Positions 52,534 through 62,285 of a stretch of 64,000 bases of DNA are shown in pieces (positions within the stretch are counted from its first letter, which is position 1; every line of letters starts with the position of its first letter). Origin of the DNA: Companilactobacillus heilongjiangensis (GTDB lineage Bacteria > Bacillota > Bacilli > Lactobacillales > Lactobacillaceae). The stretch is from NCBI RefSeq assembly GCF_000831645.3, contig NZ_CP012559.1, positions 124,001 through 188,000 of the forward strand, written 5' to 3'. The notes beneath the pieces are model-generated. The model was given only the letters and a program-made list of their open reading frames with translations. It ran no database searches and was not told where the DNA came from. The position numbers were made by a program, and so were the translations under genes.

Positions 52534-53796
52534 ATGGCATTATCATGGAAAAACGATTTACCTAAGGATTTAAGTGAAAAAATTGATAAAGTTGAAAAAA
52601 TGATTCGTCCTCGTTTGGATGAAATTGATCAACAAGTTCTTTACAACCAACAACGTGTCTTGAACTTGTTTAGAGAACACCATGTCGGTGAAGAGGACTT
52701 GGTTCCTTCAACTGGTTATGGTTACGATGATATTGGTCGAGACAAGATTGAACAAATTTACGCTGACTATTTCAAAGTTGATGATGCCTTAGTTCGTCCA
52801 CAATTCGCTTCTGGAACACATGCTATTTCAACAGCCTTGTTCAGTATGTTACGTCCTAGCAATACGCTTTATTATTTGACTGGTACTCCTTATGACACGA
52901 TTCAAGAAGTAATCGGTCTAGCTGGTAACAAGCCTGGGAATATGTCAGAATATGGCATCAATTTCAAGACGACTGAATTGTTGGATGACGGCTCAGTTGA
53001 TTACGATAATGCTGAAAAAGATTTGAAGGATGACTCAATTAAAGTTGTTGCTATCCAACGTTCGCGTGGTTATGCGGTTCGTGATAGTTTTACAGTTGAA
53101 AAAATCGCCAAGATGATTAAGTTTGTTAAGTCAATTCGTCCAGATGTTAATATTTTCATCGATAACTGTTACGGTGAATTTTCCGAAATGGAAGAACCTA
53201 CTTTCTACGGTGCTGATATTATGGCTGGTTCATTGTACAAAAATGCTGGTGCCGGAATTGTTAAGAGTGGTGCTTACATCGTTGGTCGTCAGGATTTAGT
53301 TGAAGGTGCTGGTTCACGTTTGACTGTTCCTGGTGCGGGTAAAGGTGAGGGTGCTACTTGGGGTTACTTGCGTGACTTCTACCAAGGATTCTTCATGGCA
53401 GCTCATACAACTGGTGAAGCTTTGAAAGGTATGGTCTTTACGTCTGCACTCTGCGAAGAAATGGGTATGAACGTTTCACCAAAATGGGACGCTCCTAGAA
53501 CTGATATCGTTCAAACAGTTTCATTTGGAAAGCCAGAACCAATGATTGCTTTCTGTGCTGCTATCCAACATTACTCACCAATGAACTCATTCGTTGATCC
53601 AATTCCTAGTCACCAAGATGGCTATGAAGATGATGTCGTTATGGCCTCAGGTAGTTTCGTTGAAGGTTCAACAATTGAATTGTCATCCGATGGTCCATTA
53701 AGACCTCCATATTCACTATATATTCAAGGCGGATTGTCATACGCTCACGTGCAGATTGCGATTGCACAAGCTGTTAGAGAAACATTCTATAAATAA
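52534..53796 (+). CDS. PLP-dependent YnbB-like protein (methionine gamma-lyase/aluminium-resistance family)
   Basis: 420 aa, fold-type I PLP enzyme. VPSTGYGYDDIGRDKIEQIYADYF, RPQFASGTHAISTALFSMLRP, FIDNCYGEFSEMEEP (PLP-binding Asp region) and the likely PLP lysine K236 in DIMAGSLYKNAGAGI; GGLSYAHVQIAIAQA near the end. The family is annotated as methionine gamma-lyase-like or aluminium resistance, but its reaction is not well established. AGAGGAAAT before ATG 52534, 42 bp after R1 copy 21. Confidence 0.87.
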   Translation: MALSWKNDLPKDLSEKIDKVEKMIRPRLDEIDQQVLYNQQRVLNLFREHHVGEEDLVPSTGYGYDDIGRDKIEQIYADYFKVDDALVRPQFASGTHAISTALFSMLRPSNTLYYLTGTPYDTIQEVIGLAGNKPGNMSEYGINFKTTELLDDGSVDYDNAEKDLKDDSIKVVAIQRSRGYAVRDSFTVEKIAKMIKFVKSIRPDVNIFIDNCYGEFSEMEEPTFYGADIMAGSLYKNAGAGIVKSGAYIVGRQDLVEGAGSRLTVPGAGKGEGATWGYLRDFYQGFFMAAHTTGEALKGMVFTSALCEEMGMNVSPKWDAPRTDIVQTVSFGKPEPMIAFCAAIQHYSPMNSFVDPIPSHQDGYEDDVVMASGSFVEGSTIELSSDGPLRPPYSLYIQGGLSYAHVQIAIAQAVRETFYK

Positions 53797-53803
53797 GATT
53801 TAG

Positions 53804-53821
53804 GCTGCCGCTTTTGGCTAG
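53804..53821 (+). repeat. R1 footprint (both ends joined)
   Basis: GCTGCCGCTTTTGGCTAG, 7 bp after the stop codon: the outer end of an A copy fused to its inner end. It occupies the A position of the pair completed by 54001-54104. Confidence 0.65.
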
Positions 53822-53832
53822 CTCTAATAACT

Positions 53833-53889
53833 TTATTCAAAAAAATGTAGCGAATCCGGTTAGTGGGTTCGCTACATTTTTTTGAATAA
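53833..53889 (+). terminator. terminator of the YnbB-like gene
   Basis: TTATTCAAAAAAATGTAGCGAA...TTCGCTACATTTTTTTGAATAA, very long symmetric stem. Confidence 0.9.
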
Positions 53890-54000
53890 ATAGAGTTTTT
53901 AATAAGTGTTATAGCAATGCTAGTTGACAGCCCTACTATAAAAACATTTTAAAGTCTAAAATTGCTTGAATACTTTTACATTCAAATAATGATGATTAAT

Positions 54001-54104
54001 TAGTCGGAAGAGCTGGGAAGTATTTGTGTGCCGAGGTTCGAGACCGCTCTTCGGCTCGAGCCGTTCCGCACAGCTTGAGAATATTTCCCAGCTCTGGAGA
54101 CGGC
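54001..54104 (-). repeat. R1 element, copy 22, orientation B, arms 2 and 3 deleted
   Basis: Outer stem as in copy 21 (GAGCTGGGAAGTATT/AATATTTCCCAGCTC). Only arm 1 (GGTTCGAGACC..GGCTCGAGCC) is left inside: the joint is GTGTGCC-GAGGTTCGAG. Confidence 0.87.
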
Positions 54105-54125
54105 ATATTTTAGTAGTCTTAATGG

Positions 54126-54752
54126 TTACAAATAAGGCAATTTAAGTTGATAATCGTCGAAATAGTCGCTCTTCAATTTACCAAATTCGTCAATTAACGC
54201 GTGTAACTCCTCAGCTTGCTTCGATTCCAATTTGAAGTCTCGTTCGACAGCTGTCTTTAATTGTATGTAAGTTGGTTTTGTCGTAAAGGTGTGCAATTTA
54301 GTAAACAATTTCATTGAATAGTTGTCGGCCACAAATGCTGGACGGTGGAAGTAGTAGAGCAATAATACGTCGGCGGTTTCATTGCCAACACCTTTCATCG
54401 CAATTAATTTTTTTCGTAATAGTGGTGTCGATAACTTGGACCAGTCGTCAAAATTGTCACGATATGCGGTCAACATTGAACGTAAATAGATGGCTTTGTT
54501 ATGAAAGAATCCACTCGGTTGAATCAGCTGTTCCATCTCATCAGTTGATAAGGCCAGAATACGGTCAGTCTCAAAGTTAGTCGCTTGTTTGAGGTTAGCT
54601 AATGATCGATCGGCATTCTTCCAATTTGTGTTTTGGATTAAAATCATTCCCGAAAGCATGTCTTCGGTATTTTCTGCTGGCCACCAATTCTGTGGTCCCA
54701 ATTTCTTTGATAAAATTTCTAATAAATCATAAATAGTAATTTGTTTGTACAA
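54126..54752 (-). CDS. HhH-GPD base-excision glycosylase-like protein
   Basis: 208 aa. Helix-hairpin-helix and GPD region LIAMKGVGNETADVLLLYYFHRPAFVADNYSMKLF, with the catalytic-type Asp in VADNY. NTEDMLSGMILIQNTNWKNADRSLANL matches the endonuclease III N-terminal part. The four-Cys iron-sulfur loop of Nth is absent, as in several short Firmicutes members. Start TTG 54752 follows GGGGGA; the frame to 54797 has no better site. Predicted DNA repair role; specificity unknown. Confidence 0.83.
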   Translation of the reverse strand: MYKQITIYDLLEILSKKLGPQNWWPAENTEDMLSGMILIQNTNWKNADRSLANLKQATNFETDRILALSTDEMEQLIQPSGFFHNKAIYLRSMLTAYRDNFDDWSKLSTPLLRKKLIAMKGVGNETADVLLLYYFHRPAFVADNYSMKLFTKLHTFTTKPTYIQLKTAVERDFKLESKQAEELHALIDEFGKLKSDYFDDYQLKLPYL

Positions 54753-54906
54753 GATTAAAAATCCCCCAGTACTTTTAATTATCCAATAAGATGGCAAAAA
54801 AGTGTTGAATTGTTTCTTGGAGACGTTTTCAAAGACATTTTCCTTTATTTCAGAAAATTATTAGTGTTAACATAATATACGCTGAATTAATTATGGGGGT
54901 GTAATT

Positions 54907-55173
54907 ATGTTAGGGATTATTTTTATTGTAGTTTCAATCGCCTCTCTGATTCTTGAGAAATATGTGCTAGGTAACAATTCACATGTTTGGTTAGGCGCAA
55001 TTATTCCATTTTTAGCAATTGCCTTTATCGTTGGAATGATGCTCACTAATAACATGAAATTCGATGTTTTCAATATAATATTGGCTGTCGTTTATGTTTC
55101 ACTAAGCTTTATTTTCTGGGGACAGGGAAGTGACCTTTATCATCAGAAGGTCGTAAATAAAATATACGAGTAG
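54907..55173 (+). CDS. small membrane protein, 88 aa
   Basis: Three helices (MLGIIFIVVSIASLILEKYVL, VWLGAIIPFLAIAFIVGMML, VFNIILAVVYVSLSFIFWG). GGGGGTG before ATG 54907. Not recognised. Confidence 0.75.
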   Translation: MLGIIFIVVSIASLILEKYVLGNNSHVWLGAIIPFLAIAFIVGMMLTNNMKFDVFNIILAVVYVSLSFIFWGQGSDLYHQKVVNKIYE

Positions 55174-55177
55174 AGTA

Positions 55178-55194
55178 CCGCCAGAGGTGGCTAG
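55178..55194 (+). repeat. R1 footprint (both ends joined)
   Basis: CCGCCAGAGGTGGCTAG 4 bp after a stop codon, like 53804-53821; the following GTGTATTTTTTACTGG also resembles sequence found just inside other A copies. Confidence 0.6.
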
Positions 55195-55251
55195 TGTATT
55201 TTTTACTGGTATATCATATCTATTATTAATAAATTGGATTCACTAAATAGT

Positions 55252-55298
55252 AAAGGCCGTGTAAACAATCATTTTTGGATTGCTTGCACGGCTTTTTT
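55252..55298 (-). terminator. bidirectional terminator
   Basis: AAAGGCCGTGTAAACAATC..GATTGCTTGCACGGCTTTTTT. Confidence 0.87.
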
Positions 55299-55302
55299 GC
55301 TT

Positions 55303-55947
55303 TTATTTTTCCATTAAACTGTTTATCAATTCAACTGTGGGTGTTGTTTGCATTAGTTTAGGAACATTAACAGTTATCCATTCAACATCTTTATTCCACC
55401 ATGCCAGGTTTTCTAATGCTTGAATAACTTCTGGTTCAAATCTTGGTCTGATGAGTTGAATTGGATTGCCACCGACAATTGTATATGGAGCGACGTCTTT
55501 TGTTACAACACTATTTGCTCCGATAATGGCACCGTCACCGATTTTTACGCCTGGTAGGACGGTCACATTTTGCCCAAACCACACGTCATTTCCGACTACA
55601 GTATCACCTTTCAACGGCAAATCAGCCAGTTCAGGAGTATATTTCTGCCAATCGCCACCCAAAATATTAAATGGATAAGTTGAAATACCTTTCATTACGT
55701 GATTGGCACCGTTCATAATAAATTCAATACCACTGGCGATAGAACAGAATTTACCGATGATTAATTTGTCGCCTAGAAATTCGTAGTGATGGGTAACATG
55801 TTTCTCAAAATCGGTGGGATTTACTGGGTCGTCATAATAGGTGTAGTCCCCAATTTCAATATTGGGACTTTTGATCACGTTCTTGATAAAGACAACCTCT
55901 TTGATGGCTGGATTGGGATAAATTGCATTTGCGTCAGGTATAGTCAT
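55303..55947 (-). CDS. xenobiotic acetyltransferase, Vat/CatB hexapeptide family
   Basis: 214 aa left-handed beta-helix trimer. IGDYTYYDDP, LIIGKFCSIASGIEFIMNGANHVMKGISTYPF (catalytic His in NHVM) and hexapeptide repeats VVGNDVWFGQNVTVLPGVKIGDGAIIGANSVVTKDVAPYTIVGGNPIQLIRPRF are the signature of virginiamycin/streptogramin A and related O-acetyltransferases. Many chromosomal members do not give resistance. GGAGGT before ATG 55947. Substrate not shown. Confidence 0.88.
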   Translation of the reverse strand: MTIPDANAIYPNPAIKEVVFIKNVIKSPNIEIGDYTYYDDPVNPTDFEKHVTHHYEFLGDKLIIGKFCSIASGIEFIMNGANHVMKGISTYPFNILGGDWQKYTPELADLPLKGDTVVGNDVWFGQNVTVLPGVKIGDGAIIGANSVVTKDVAPYTIVGGNPIQLIRPRFEPEVIQALENLAWWNKDVEWITVNVPKLMQTTPTVELINSLMEK

Positions 55948-56011
55948 GTTAGTACCTCCGAATTGAGTTATTTGATTTTAATTATAGTCTAGAAGATTGG
56001 GTAAAAAAATA

Positions 56012-56172
56012 GGGAGTTGTGACATAACTATTTTCACCTTAAACATGTAGCATAAACGTGCAACAAAACATAGCTTTTTCCGCTTAAAACAAATGGCTTC
56101 GGCAATCCAAAATCGGATTACCGGAGCCATTTGCCTTAATGCTCGAAAGCTAACCATGTTTTGTCACACTCT
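56012..56172 (+). repeat. R2 MITE-like element, copy 3
   Basis: 161 bp, same ends as 21901-22061. Central hairpin AAATGGCTTCGG...CCGGAGCCATTT has different bases from copy 1 in the lower stem but is paired again; the AATCC-AAAAT-CGGATT tip is identical. Touches the pcp stop codon. Confidence 0.82.
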
Positions 56173-56820
56173 TTAGTTTATAGAACCACCGATTGCTTCA
56201 ATATCACCTTTGCCATCTTGTTTAACGATAGCTTTGATTGCGACGGTTATTCCAGTTACATCATCGGCTAATGACAAGCATGGTGTATCAGGACGTGCCA
56301 CGACTTGATTGGGCAGGAATGGGATATGCATGAATCCTGCTTTCAAATCGGGGAATTCTTTGTCAATCATATATTGAACTTGGTACATGATGTGATTGCA
56401 GACGTATGTTCCAGCAGTTGTTGAAACGTAACTTGGTATACCAGCGTCTAAGATTGCTTGAGCCATAGCTTTGACTGGCAATTGGGTGAAGTAGGCGTTT
56501 TGACCGTCTTCGTGAATGGATTGATTGAGTGGTTGAAAGCCTGCGTTATCAGCAATTCTTCCATCGTCAAAATTTATGGCAACTCGTTCTGGAGTCAATG
56601 CAAATCTTCCTCCAGCTTGTCCAATATCTAAGACGTAATCAGGTTTGTTGTCGAGTATTGCTTGGTGAACGACTTCAGCACACTTATTAAAAATTGTGGG
56701 GATTTCAACTTTGATTATTTCGGCACCCGCAATTTCGTCAGGAAGTTTCTTAACAGCCTCGATGGCAGGGTTAATTTTATCTGTTCCAAATGGATCAAAG
56801 CCGGTTACAAGAATTTTCAT
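56173..56820 (-). CDS. pcp: pyrrolidone-carboxylate peptidase (pyroglutamyl peptidase I)
   Basis: 215 aa cytosolic cysteine peptidase that removes N-terminal pyroglutamate. Family C15 marks: [21 protein letters not shown], Glu in [18 protein letters not shown], Cys in [15 protein letters not shown], His in [12 protein letters not shown], which make the catalytic triad. GGAGGAG before ATG 56820. Single gene. Confidence 0.94.
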   Translation of the reverse strand: MKILVTGFDPFGTDKINPAIEAVKKLPDEIAGAEIIKVEIPTIFNKCAEVVHQAILDNKPDYVLDIGQAGGRFALTPERVAINFDDGRIADNAGFQPLNQSIHEDGQNAYFTQLPVKAMAQAILDAGIPSYVSTTAGTYVCNHIMYQVQYMIDKEFPDLKAGFMHIPFLPNQVVARPDTPCLSLADDVTGITVAIKAIVKQDGKGDIEAIGGSIN

Positions 56821-57158
56821 GAATTTCTCCTCCTTAAAATGCTAAGAAATACATTGGCACCATCAATGTATCACAATATTCAATAGTCATTCAAAGTGTA
56901 GCGGCAACAGTGGAATTTTTGTTTTATTACTTAATTTGTTTTTGCTTATAATTTGTTTACTATTAAAAGTGTGTAGACAGATAATCCTACTATAATAGAA
57001 GTTAAGAGGATGAGGTCAATAATATATATTTTATATTAGAACAATAATTTTTATGATAACAGAGAAATTTTAAAGTTATAAGCATGGCATAATATCTATG
57101 CGAGTTAATACACATATTTCTTAGATCTGTGGCATAAGTCTAGAAGAGGGGGCTAATT
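56821..57158. other. upstream region of the surface-protein gene
   Basis: AT-rich; TTGTTT..., TATAATAGAAG at about 56991 looks like a -10 box. No gene or repeat found. Confidence 0.4.
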
Positions 57159-59687
57159 ATGTTAAGAAAAGAGAAAAATGCATTTTTATTTGTGTTTTCA
57201 TTTTTATTGATTGTGGGATTATTTTGGGGACAGACCACAACAGTCAAAGCATATTATGATAGTGATGCTATGAAGTATACTCCAAGTGGACTGGAACTTA
57301 ATAATTTGATTAATCCAACTTCATCATTGTTTGTTAATGGAAAGAATAATGGAAAATATGTTCCAACAATAATTAGTGATAATAATGGTAATTATTCCAT
57401 TCTTAAATTAAATGGCTCAACAGCTGATTCAGTAACTAGTGTTTGGAGTAATCTTGATGCAGATAACTACATTGATATTACTAAAAAGCAAGATTTGTCA
57501 TTTTGGATTTATTTAGGTGATTCTAGTACAAACGTTGATGGTATGGCATTTGTTTTACAAAATGATTCTCGTGGAACTGATGCTATTTCATCTGATGGTT
57601 CTGGTATCGTTGGCGGACAAACTCTAGGCGTCTGGGGTGTTAACTCTAACGCAAATAAGACTGCTGACTCAATTGCTAATTCAGCCATTAAAAATAGTTG
57701 GGCGCTTGAGTTTGATGATCATCGTGATGGTAATGATAGTAGCGGAAAAACCGAAACGATGGGTAGTTCATATGACACATATGATTTAGAGGCTAACAGA
57801 TCGATGAGTGATCAACACACTGGGTGGAACTACCCTGGATTAGCTAGTTCATATAAGCCAATTCCTTCCACCAATGGTATTTTTCAGCTAGTTCATAATA
57901 ATCCAGAAACTTTATACTTAAATGGATTAGGCCACCCACAATGGGGCTGGCATCATGTAATGATTAACTATACCCCACCAGCAACAAAGGGTGGAATTGC
58001 TAAATTAGATTATTCATTTAATACTAAGAGTGCAGATAAACATGAAAATAATCTTTCTACTTATGAGACAACGGGACAAAATTTGATTTATCATTCAGTC
58101 GATTTAGATACTAGCCAATTCCACCTTGATGACAGCAATAAGCTACGTTTCGGATTTACTTCTTCTGAGGGAAATATGAAACCCGGTAGTATGTGGGTGG
58201 TATTTGAATCTATTCCTTCTATTGTACAAGCTCAATCGACAGCCTATGTTGTTGACGATACATCTAAATCTAGAGTCGATACTGATACGGGTGATGCAAA
58301 TCCAAGTTATGTTGAAGACGAAGATAAGGCATTACCAATTACTACAGAGGCTCATCCTGGTGATGATCTTAAGTTTAAGTATGGTATCAAGTATGAAGGC
58401 GGTAAACAGGCCGCCACGGACATTAAATCGACTTTGAACATTCCTAGTAATGTGACATTTAATAGCGATGTGATTGGTAAAGTCACATATGTTAGTGCTG
58501 ATGGAACGAAAACTGAACATGTTGACTTAACCAAGGCTAATAATGTCAGCACCGATGGTTCTACTTTGACATATAATGTTGAAACGCTTGATAATGCTAA
58601 AGGCGCAGATTGGACAGCAGTAAAAATTGAACTTGATGGTACGGCCAGTGATATTCCGAGTGGTTCTACATCACTTAAGGTACCTTTCTCTCACGTTAAC
58701 TTCACGGGTACTAACTATAAATCTGATGCTCAGACTGATGCGTTCAAGATTGTTGAACCAGAAGCTACATTGGATATTACTAAAGATGCTCCAGATCCAC
58801 AGGATATTTTCCAAACTGGTACGGCTAATTTAAATGGTCATTTGACATTCAAAAAGGGCGGTACCGTCACTCCTATTACTAATTCTGAAGATTATGACCT
58901 TCACTATTCTATAAATGGTGGAGCTGATGTTCTTGGTCACGCTACTAGTGATGATGCAAGTAAGTTTTCAATTCCAATTGACGGTTCAGAATTGAAAGTT
59001 GGTGAAAATGATATAACAGTTCAGGCTGTGTATACTAATTACAAGAGTTCATCTGGCACAATTGAGACGGTTGGTTCTAAGAAGATACATTACACAGTTA
59101 ATGTGAATGAAACTGGCTTAGTCGCAACTGCTACGAATACTGATAAGATAACTACGTTAAATGATAAGTTGGTCCCATTACCTACGATCACACTTAAACA
59201 TAACGATGGTTCGGGTTTAGAAGATGGCAATGATCAGGTTGACTATACTATTTCTAATCCAAACAAAAATAATGGCCAACCTATTTCATTTAGCGATACC
59301 CCATATCCAAGTTTGAGTGAGGGAACTGGTGGTGGAAATCGTCAATATAATTTGAGCATATCAAATTCTAATGGTCTAAGTGTCGGAGAGAATACCGTTA
59401 CAGTAAAGTTCACTGACCCAGGTAAGCATGTATCTAATGTATTGACTTTTGTTATTGATGTTGAAGATACGAAGCCTGTTCTTACATATGGTGATAAAAA
59501 TAATGGTGAGATGACGGTCGTTGCATCTGAAGATGGTGATATTACCTTTCCAATGAATATTGCGTATGAGAATGGTGAGAAATTCAAACCTTCAGATATG
59601 AAATTTACTGCGAAAGTTGATACTAATAGTCCTATTACTGTTGATAGTATAAAAAGTAATACACCACAGTCTACATACTATTTTTAA
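57159..59687 (+). CDS. lectin-domain surface protein, N-terminal part, ended by an in-frame stop
   Basis: 842 aa. Signal peptide MLRKEKNAFLFVFSFLLIVGLFWGQTTTVKA. Residues about 35-350 resemble an L-type lectin-like jelly roll found in WxL cell-surface proteins (DLSFWIYLGDSSTNVDGMAFVLQND, WALEFDDHRDGND, GWHHVMINYTPP). Then come Ig-like modules (TLDITKDAPDPQ..., VVASEDGDITFPMNI). TAA at 59685-59687 stops translation, yet the same frame continues to 60218 with a WxL-like end, so the surface anchor is missing. Point mutation, decay or read-through are possible. Confidence 0.8.
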   Translation: MLRKEKNAFLFVFSFLLIVGLFWGQTTTVKAYYDSDAMKYTPSGLELNNLINPTSSLFVNGKNNGKYVPTIISDNNGNYSILKLNGSTADSVTSVWSNLDADNYIDITKKQDLSFWIYLGDSSTNVDGMAFVLQNDSRGTDAISSDGSGIVGGQTLGVWGVNSNANKTADSIANSAIKNSWALEFDDHRDGNDSSGKTETMGSSYDTYDLEANRSMSDQHTGWNYPGLASSYKPIPSTNGIFQLVHNNPETLYLNGLGHPQWGWHHVMINYTPPATKGGIAKLDYSFNTKSADKHENNLSTYETTGQNLIYHSVDLDTSQFHLDDSNKLRFGFTSSEGNMKPGSMWVVFESIPSIVQAQSTAYVVDDTSKSRVDTDTGDANPSYVEDEDKALPITTEAHPGDDLKFKYGIKYEGGKQAATDIKSTLNIPSNVTFNSDVIGKVTYVSADGTKTEHVDLTKANNVSTDGSTLTYNVETLDNAKGADWTAVKIELDGTASDIPSGSTSLKVPFSHVNFTGTNYKSDAQTDAFKIVEPEATLDITKDAPDPQDIFQTGTANLNGHLTFKKGGTVTPITNSEDYDLHYSINGGADVLGHATSDDASKFSIPIDGSELKVGENDITVQAVYTNYKSSSGTIETVGSKKIHYTVNVNETGLVATATNTDKITTLNDKLVPLPTITLKHNDGSGLEDGNDQVDYTISNPNKNNGQPISFSDTPYPSLSEGTGGGNRQYNLSISNSNGLSVGENTVTVKFTDPGKHVSNVLTFVIDVEDTKPVLTYGDKNNGEMTVVASEDGDITFPMNIAYENGEKFKPSDMKFTAKVDTNSPITVDSIKSNTPQSTYYF

Positions 59688-60218
59688 AGAGCTTTAACAC
59701 GAAAAGAACTAGGTATTGATGCGAATGATACTTCAGATAAACACACGGTTACATTCACAGCGACTGATCCATATGGACGTACGTCAGAATTAACGTTTAC
59801 GCTGAAAATGCTTTACAGTACTGCAAGTTTAACGTACAAAGATAGTTATTCGTTCGGATCATTGAATCAAAGCCAAGGGTCACGACTAGTTAAGAGAACT
59901 AGTGACTGGGATGTTGTCGTTAATACAGTCGATTCGAAGTATAAATTAACTGCTAGCGCTGATCCGTTGACGACTGGTGGGTCAACCGATACTCATACAT
60001 TATCTGGTGGGTTGGTTTACGTTGATCCTAAGACAGGGATTTCTCAATCAATGACTTCTCCAGTGACATTAAGTGAAAATGATTCTGAAACCACTTATAA
60101 GTATCCTATTTCCGATAGTTGGTCGGCTGATTCCGGTATTTTGTTGAAAGTAGATTCCAATCCTTTTGCTGGTTCATATAGCGGAGGGCTAAATTGGGAT
60201 TTAACTGATAGTATATAG
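59688..60218 (+). pseudogene. detached C-terminal WxL-like region of the lectin protein
   Basis: In the same frame as 57159-59687: LGIDANDTSDKHTVTFTATD, then SDWDVVVNT and finally GGLNWDLTDSI, the two W-x-V/L motifs of a WxL wall-binding domain. ATG 59808 lacks a ribosome site, so separate expression is unlikely. With the stop removed the protein would be 1019 aa. Confidence 0.75.
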
Positions 60219-60231
60219 TTCTAAATATCAA

Positions 60232-60284
60232 AATAGGCATAGGTAATTCCAGAATTTATCGGAGTTACCTATGCCTATTCTTTT
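60232..60284 (+). terminator. terminator of the lectin/WxL gene
   Basis: AATAGGCATAGGTAA...TTACCTATGCCTATT plus CTTTTG. Confidence 0.87.
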
Positions 60285-60317
60285 GTTTAAATTGCTGATT
60301 TAATTCTAATAATACCT

Positions 60318-61784
60318 CTATAAAATAGGGGATAGTAATCTTGAGAAACGTTGCTTGAAGTGTAGCCAAGCACCTTGTTCTTTGATAATTTCTGGTGTTA
60401 ACAACAATGAATCACTCATGTCTTTTTCAAATGCACGGGCAATTTGATGTGAAACTTTGGCATCATAGATAAAAGCGTTGGCCTCGAAGTTTAATGAATA
60501 GCTTCTAAAGTCATGATTCATTGAACCAACTGAACAAATTTTGCCATCAAAAACTGATGTCTTAGAGTGCAAGAATCCCTTTTGGTAACTGTAAATTTTA
60601 ATACCGTAAGTTGTCAGTAGGTTGGCATAATATTGCGTAGCACGGTAGATGAAGGGATGGTCAGGCATACATGGAATCATGATTCTGACATCGACTCCGG
60701 AACGAGCAGCAATAGTTAGCGCAGTGAACATGGCATCGTCAGGAACTAGGTAAGGCGATTGAATCCAAACACTCTTCTTGGCACTGACAATCATATCGAT
60801 AAAGCCATCTTTGAGGATTTCTTCACGGTTATCCGGTCCATCAGAAATAATTTGGATTGGCAAATTAGCTGTGGTATCGAATTTGTCAGATGGAAAGTAT
60901 TTTTCTAAGAATGCCAAAGGTTCGGCGTTTCGATCCAATGAAGCATTCCAGTCACGGAAGAACCGTTCTTGCAAAAGTAATGTAGCGGCTCCAAAGATTC
61001 TTGAGTGCGTATCACGCCAATAACCGAATTTCTCAGTTGTATTGACGTATTGGTCACCAACGTTGAAACCACCAATCCAGCCAGTTGTACCATCAATAAC
61101 AACAATCTTACGGTGCAAGTGATAGTTCAAACGGGTTTTGGCAATAACATTTTTAGAGGTGATGAAAGGTAGGACTTCACCACCGGCAGCTTTGAAATCT
61201 TTGAAATAGCGTGGTTTAGTTCCGCCAGATCCCCATGGATCGTAAAGCAAACGGACTTCCAAGCCTTCGTTAGCTTTTTGAGTAAGTAGTTTTAGAAACT
61301 CGTCTCCGATATTACTTTTGATAAAAGCATAATATTCGACATGGATAGTTTCCTTAGCATTTTTAATATCCTCGAACATACTCTTGAATTTTTCTTTACC
61401 ATCGAAGAAAAGTTCAATTTCGTTATGGCGCGTAAGAGGCGCTTCCTCGGTTTCATTGAAGAATCGAATGATGTGGTCAGCGTAACGTGTTTCGTCGTAT
61501 CTAGAAGCATTCTGTGGCCGTTTCTGAGCAGCAATTGCCATTCGCTTCAACTGACTTAAACTGTAATGCTCTTGCTTACTGATATTGAAGATTTTTTCCT
61601 GAGCAATTCCACGGCCGAGGAACGCGTAAATAAGGAATCCTACAATTGGCAATAAGACAAGGACCAAGATCCAGGCCCAGGTAGTAACAATATTACGTGG
61701 TCTATGGAAAACAGTGATCAGTGCGGAAACTGTATTGACTACTAAGATTATGAGAATTAGCCAGATGATCCAAATATCAATCAT
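60318..61784 (-). CDS. cls: cardiolipin synthase
   Basis: 488 aa membrane enzyme that joins two phosphatidylglycerols into cardiolipin. Two N-terminal helices (IWIIWLILIILVVNTVSAL, WAWILVLVLLPIVGFLIYAF) with the PLD-nuclease N region, then two HKD motifs: HLHRKIVVIDGTTGWIGGFNVGD and FLHSKTSVFDGKICSVGSMNHD. C-terminal LHFKQRFSRLLSPIL. Length and order fit bacterial Cls. Single gene. Confidence 0.94.
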   Translation of the reverse strand: MIDIWIIWLILIILVVNTVSALITVFHRPRNIVTTWAWILVLVLLPIVGFLIYAFLGRGIAQEKIFNISKQEHYSLSQLKRMAIAAQKRPQNASRYDETRYADHIIRFFNETEEAPLTRHNEIELFFDGKEKFKSMFEDIKNAKETIHVEYYAFIKSNIGDEFLKLLTQKANEGLEVRLLYDPWGSGGTKPRYFKDFKAAGGEVLPFITSKNVIAKTRLNYHLHRKIVVIDGTTGWIGGFNVGDQYVNTTEKFGYWRDTHSRIFGAATLLLQERFFRDWNASLDRNAEPLAFLEKYFPSDKFDTTANLPIQIISDGPDNREEILKDGFIDMIVSAKKSVWIQSPYLVPDDAMFTALTIAARSGVDVRIMIPCMPDHPFIYRATQYYANLLTTYGIKIYSYQKGFLHSKTSVFDGKICSVGSMNHDFRSYSLNFEANAFIYDAKVSHQIARAFEKDMSDSLLLTPEIIKEQGAWLHFKQRFSRLLSPIL

Positions 61785-61875
61785 AAAATAAATTCCCCTC
61801 TGTTATTCTTACTAGAAAGTTTACTTCAAAATACTAATAAAATCTAATTTAAACAGTATTATATTTATTTAAATA

Positions 61876-62055
61876 TTCCGTCGAAAGAGCCGAGAGTATT
61901 TCGCCTGCTATGCGGACCGGGCCGAGCCAAGGTCTCGTCCCTCGGTTTGAAGCCTTACCACAGACCGGTAAGTCTCCAAACTCGCCCGGTGGTGTAATGG
62001 CTAAAGCCATTACACCACGCCCACAGCTGGTGAATACTCTCAGCTCTTTCGACTA
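61876..62055 (+). repeat. R1 element, copy 23, orientation A
   Basis: Outer stem AAGAGCCGAGAGTATT pairs with AATACTCTCAGCTCTT. Arm 3 is fully paired (GTGGTGTAATGGC/GCCATTACACCAC): the usual mismatches are gone. Pairs with 62286. Confidence 0.9.
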
Positions 62056-62285
62056 GTTGGTCTGGGGTTTAGTTGGGATTACATCAATTTTTAAGTTGGC
62101 TTGTAGGACGTAATGTGGGTGATTCATGAGTTGTGTTTTGATGTTTTATTATGACAATTTGCCAAGTAATAAATTCTAGGGACTTGATTGCTTAATTTTT
62201 TTGTCAAAATAAACCAATTAAGTGAAAACAATCAAGTAAGTGAGAAGCTATAAAGCTGTTTTAAATTTGTTGGAACGGATAAACG

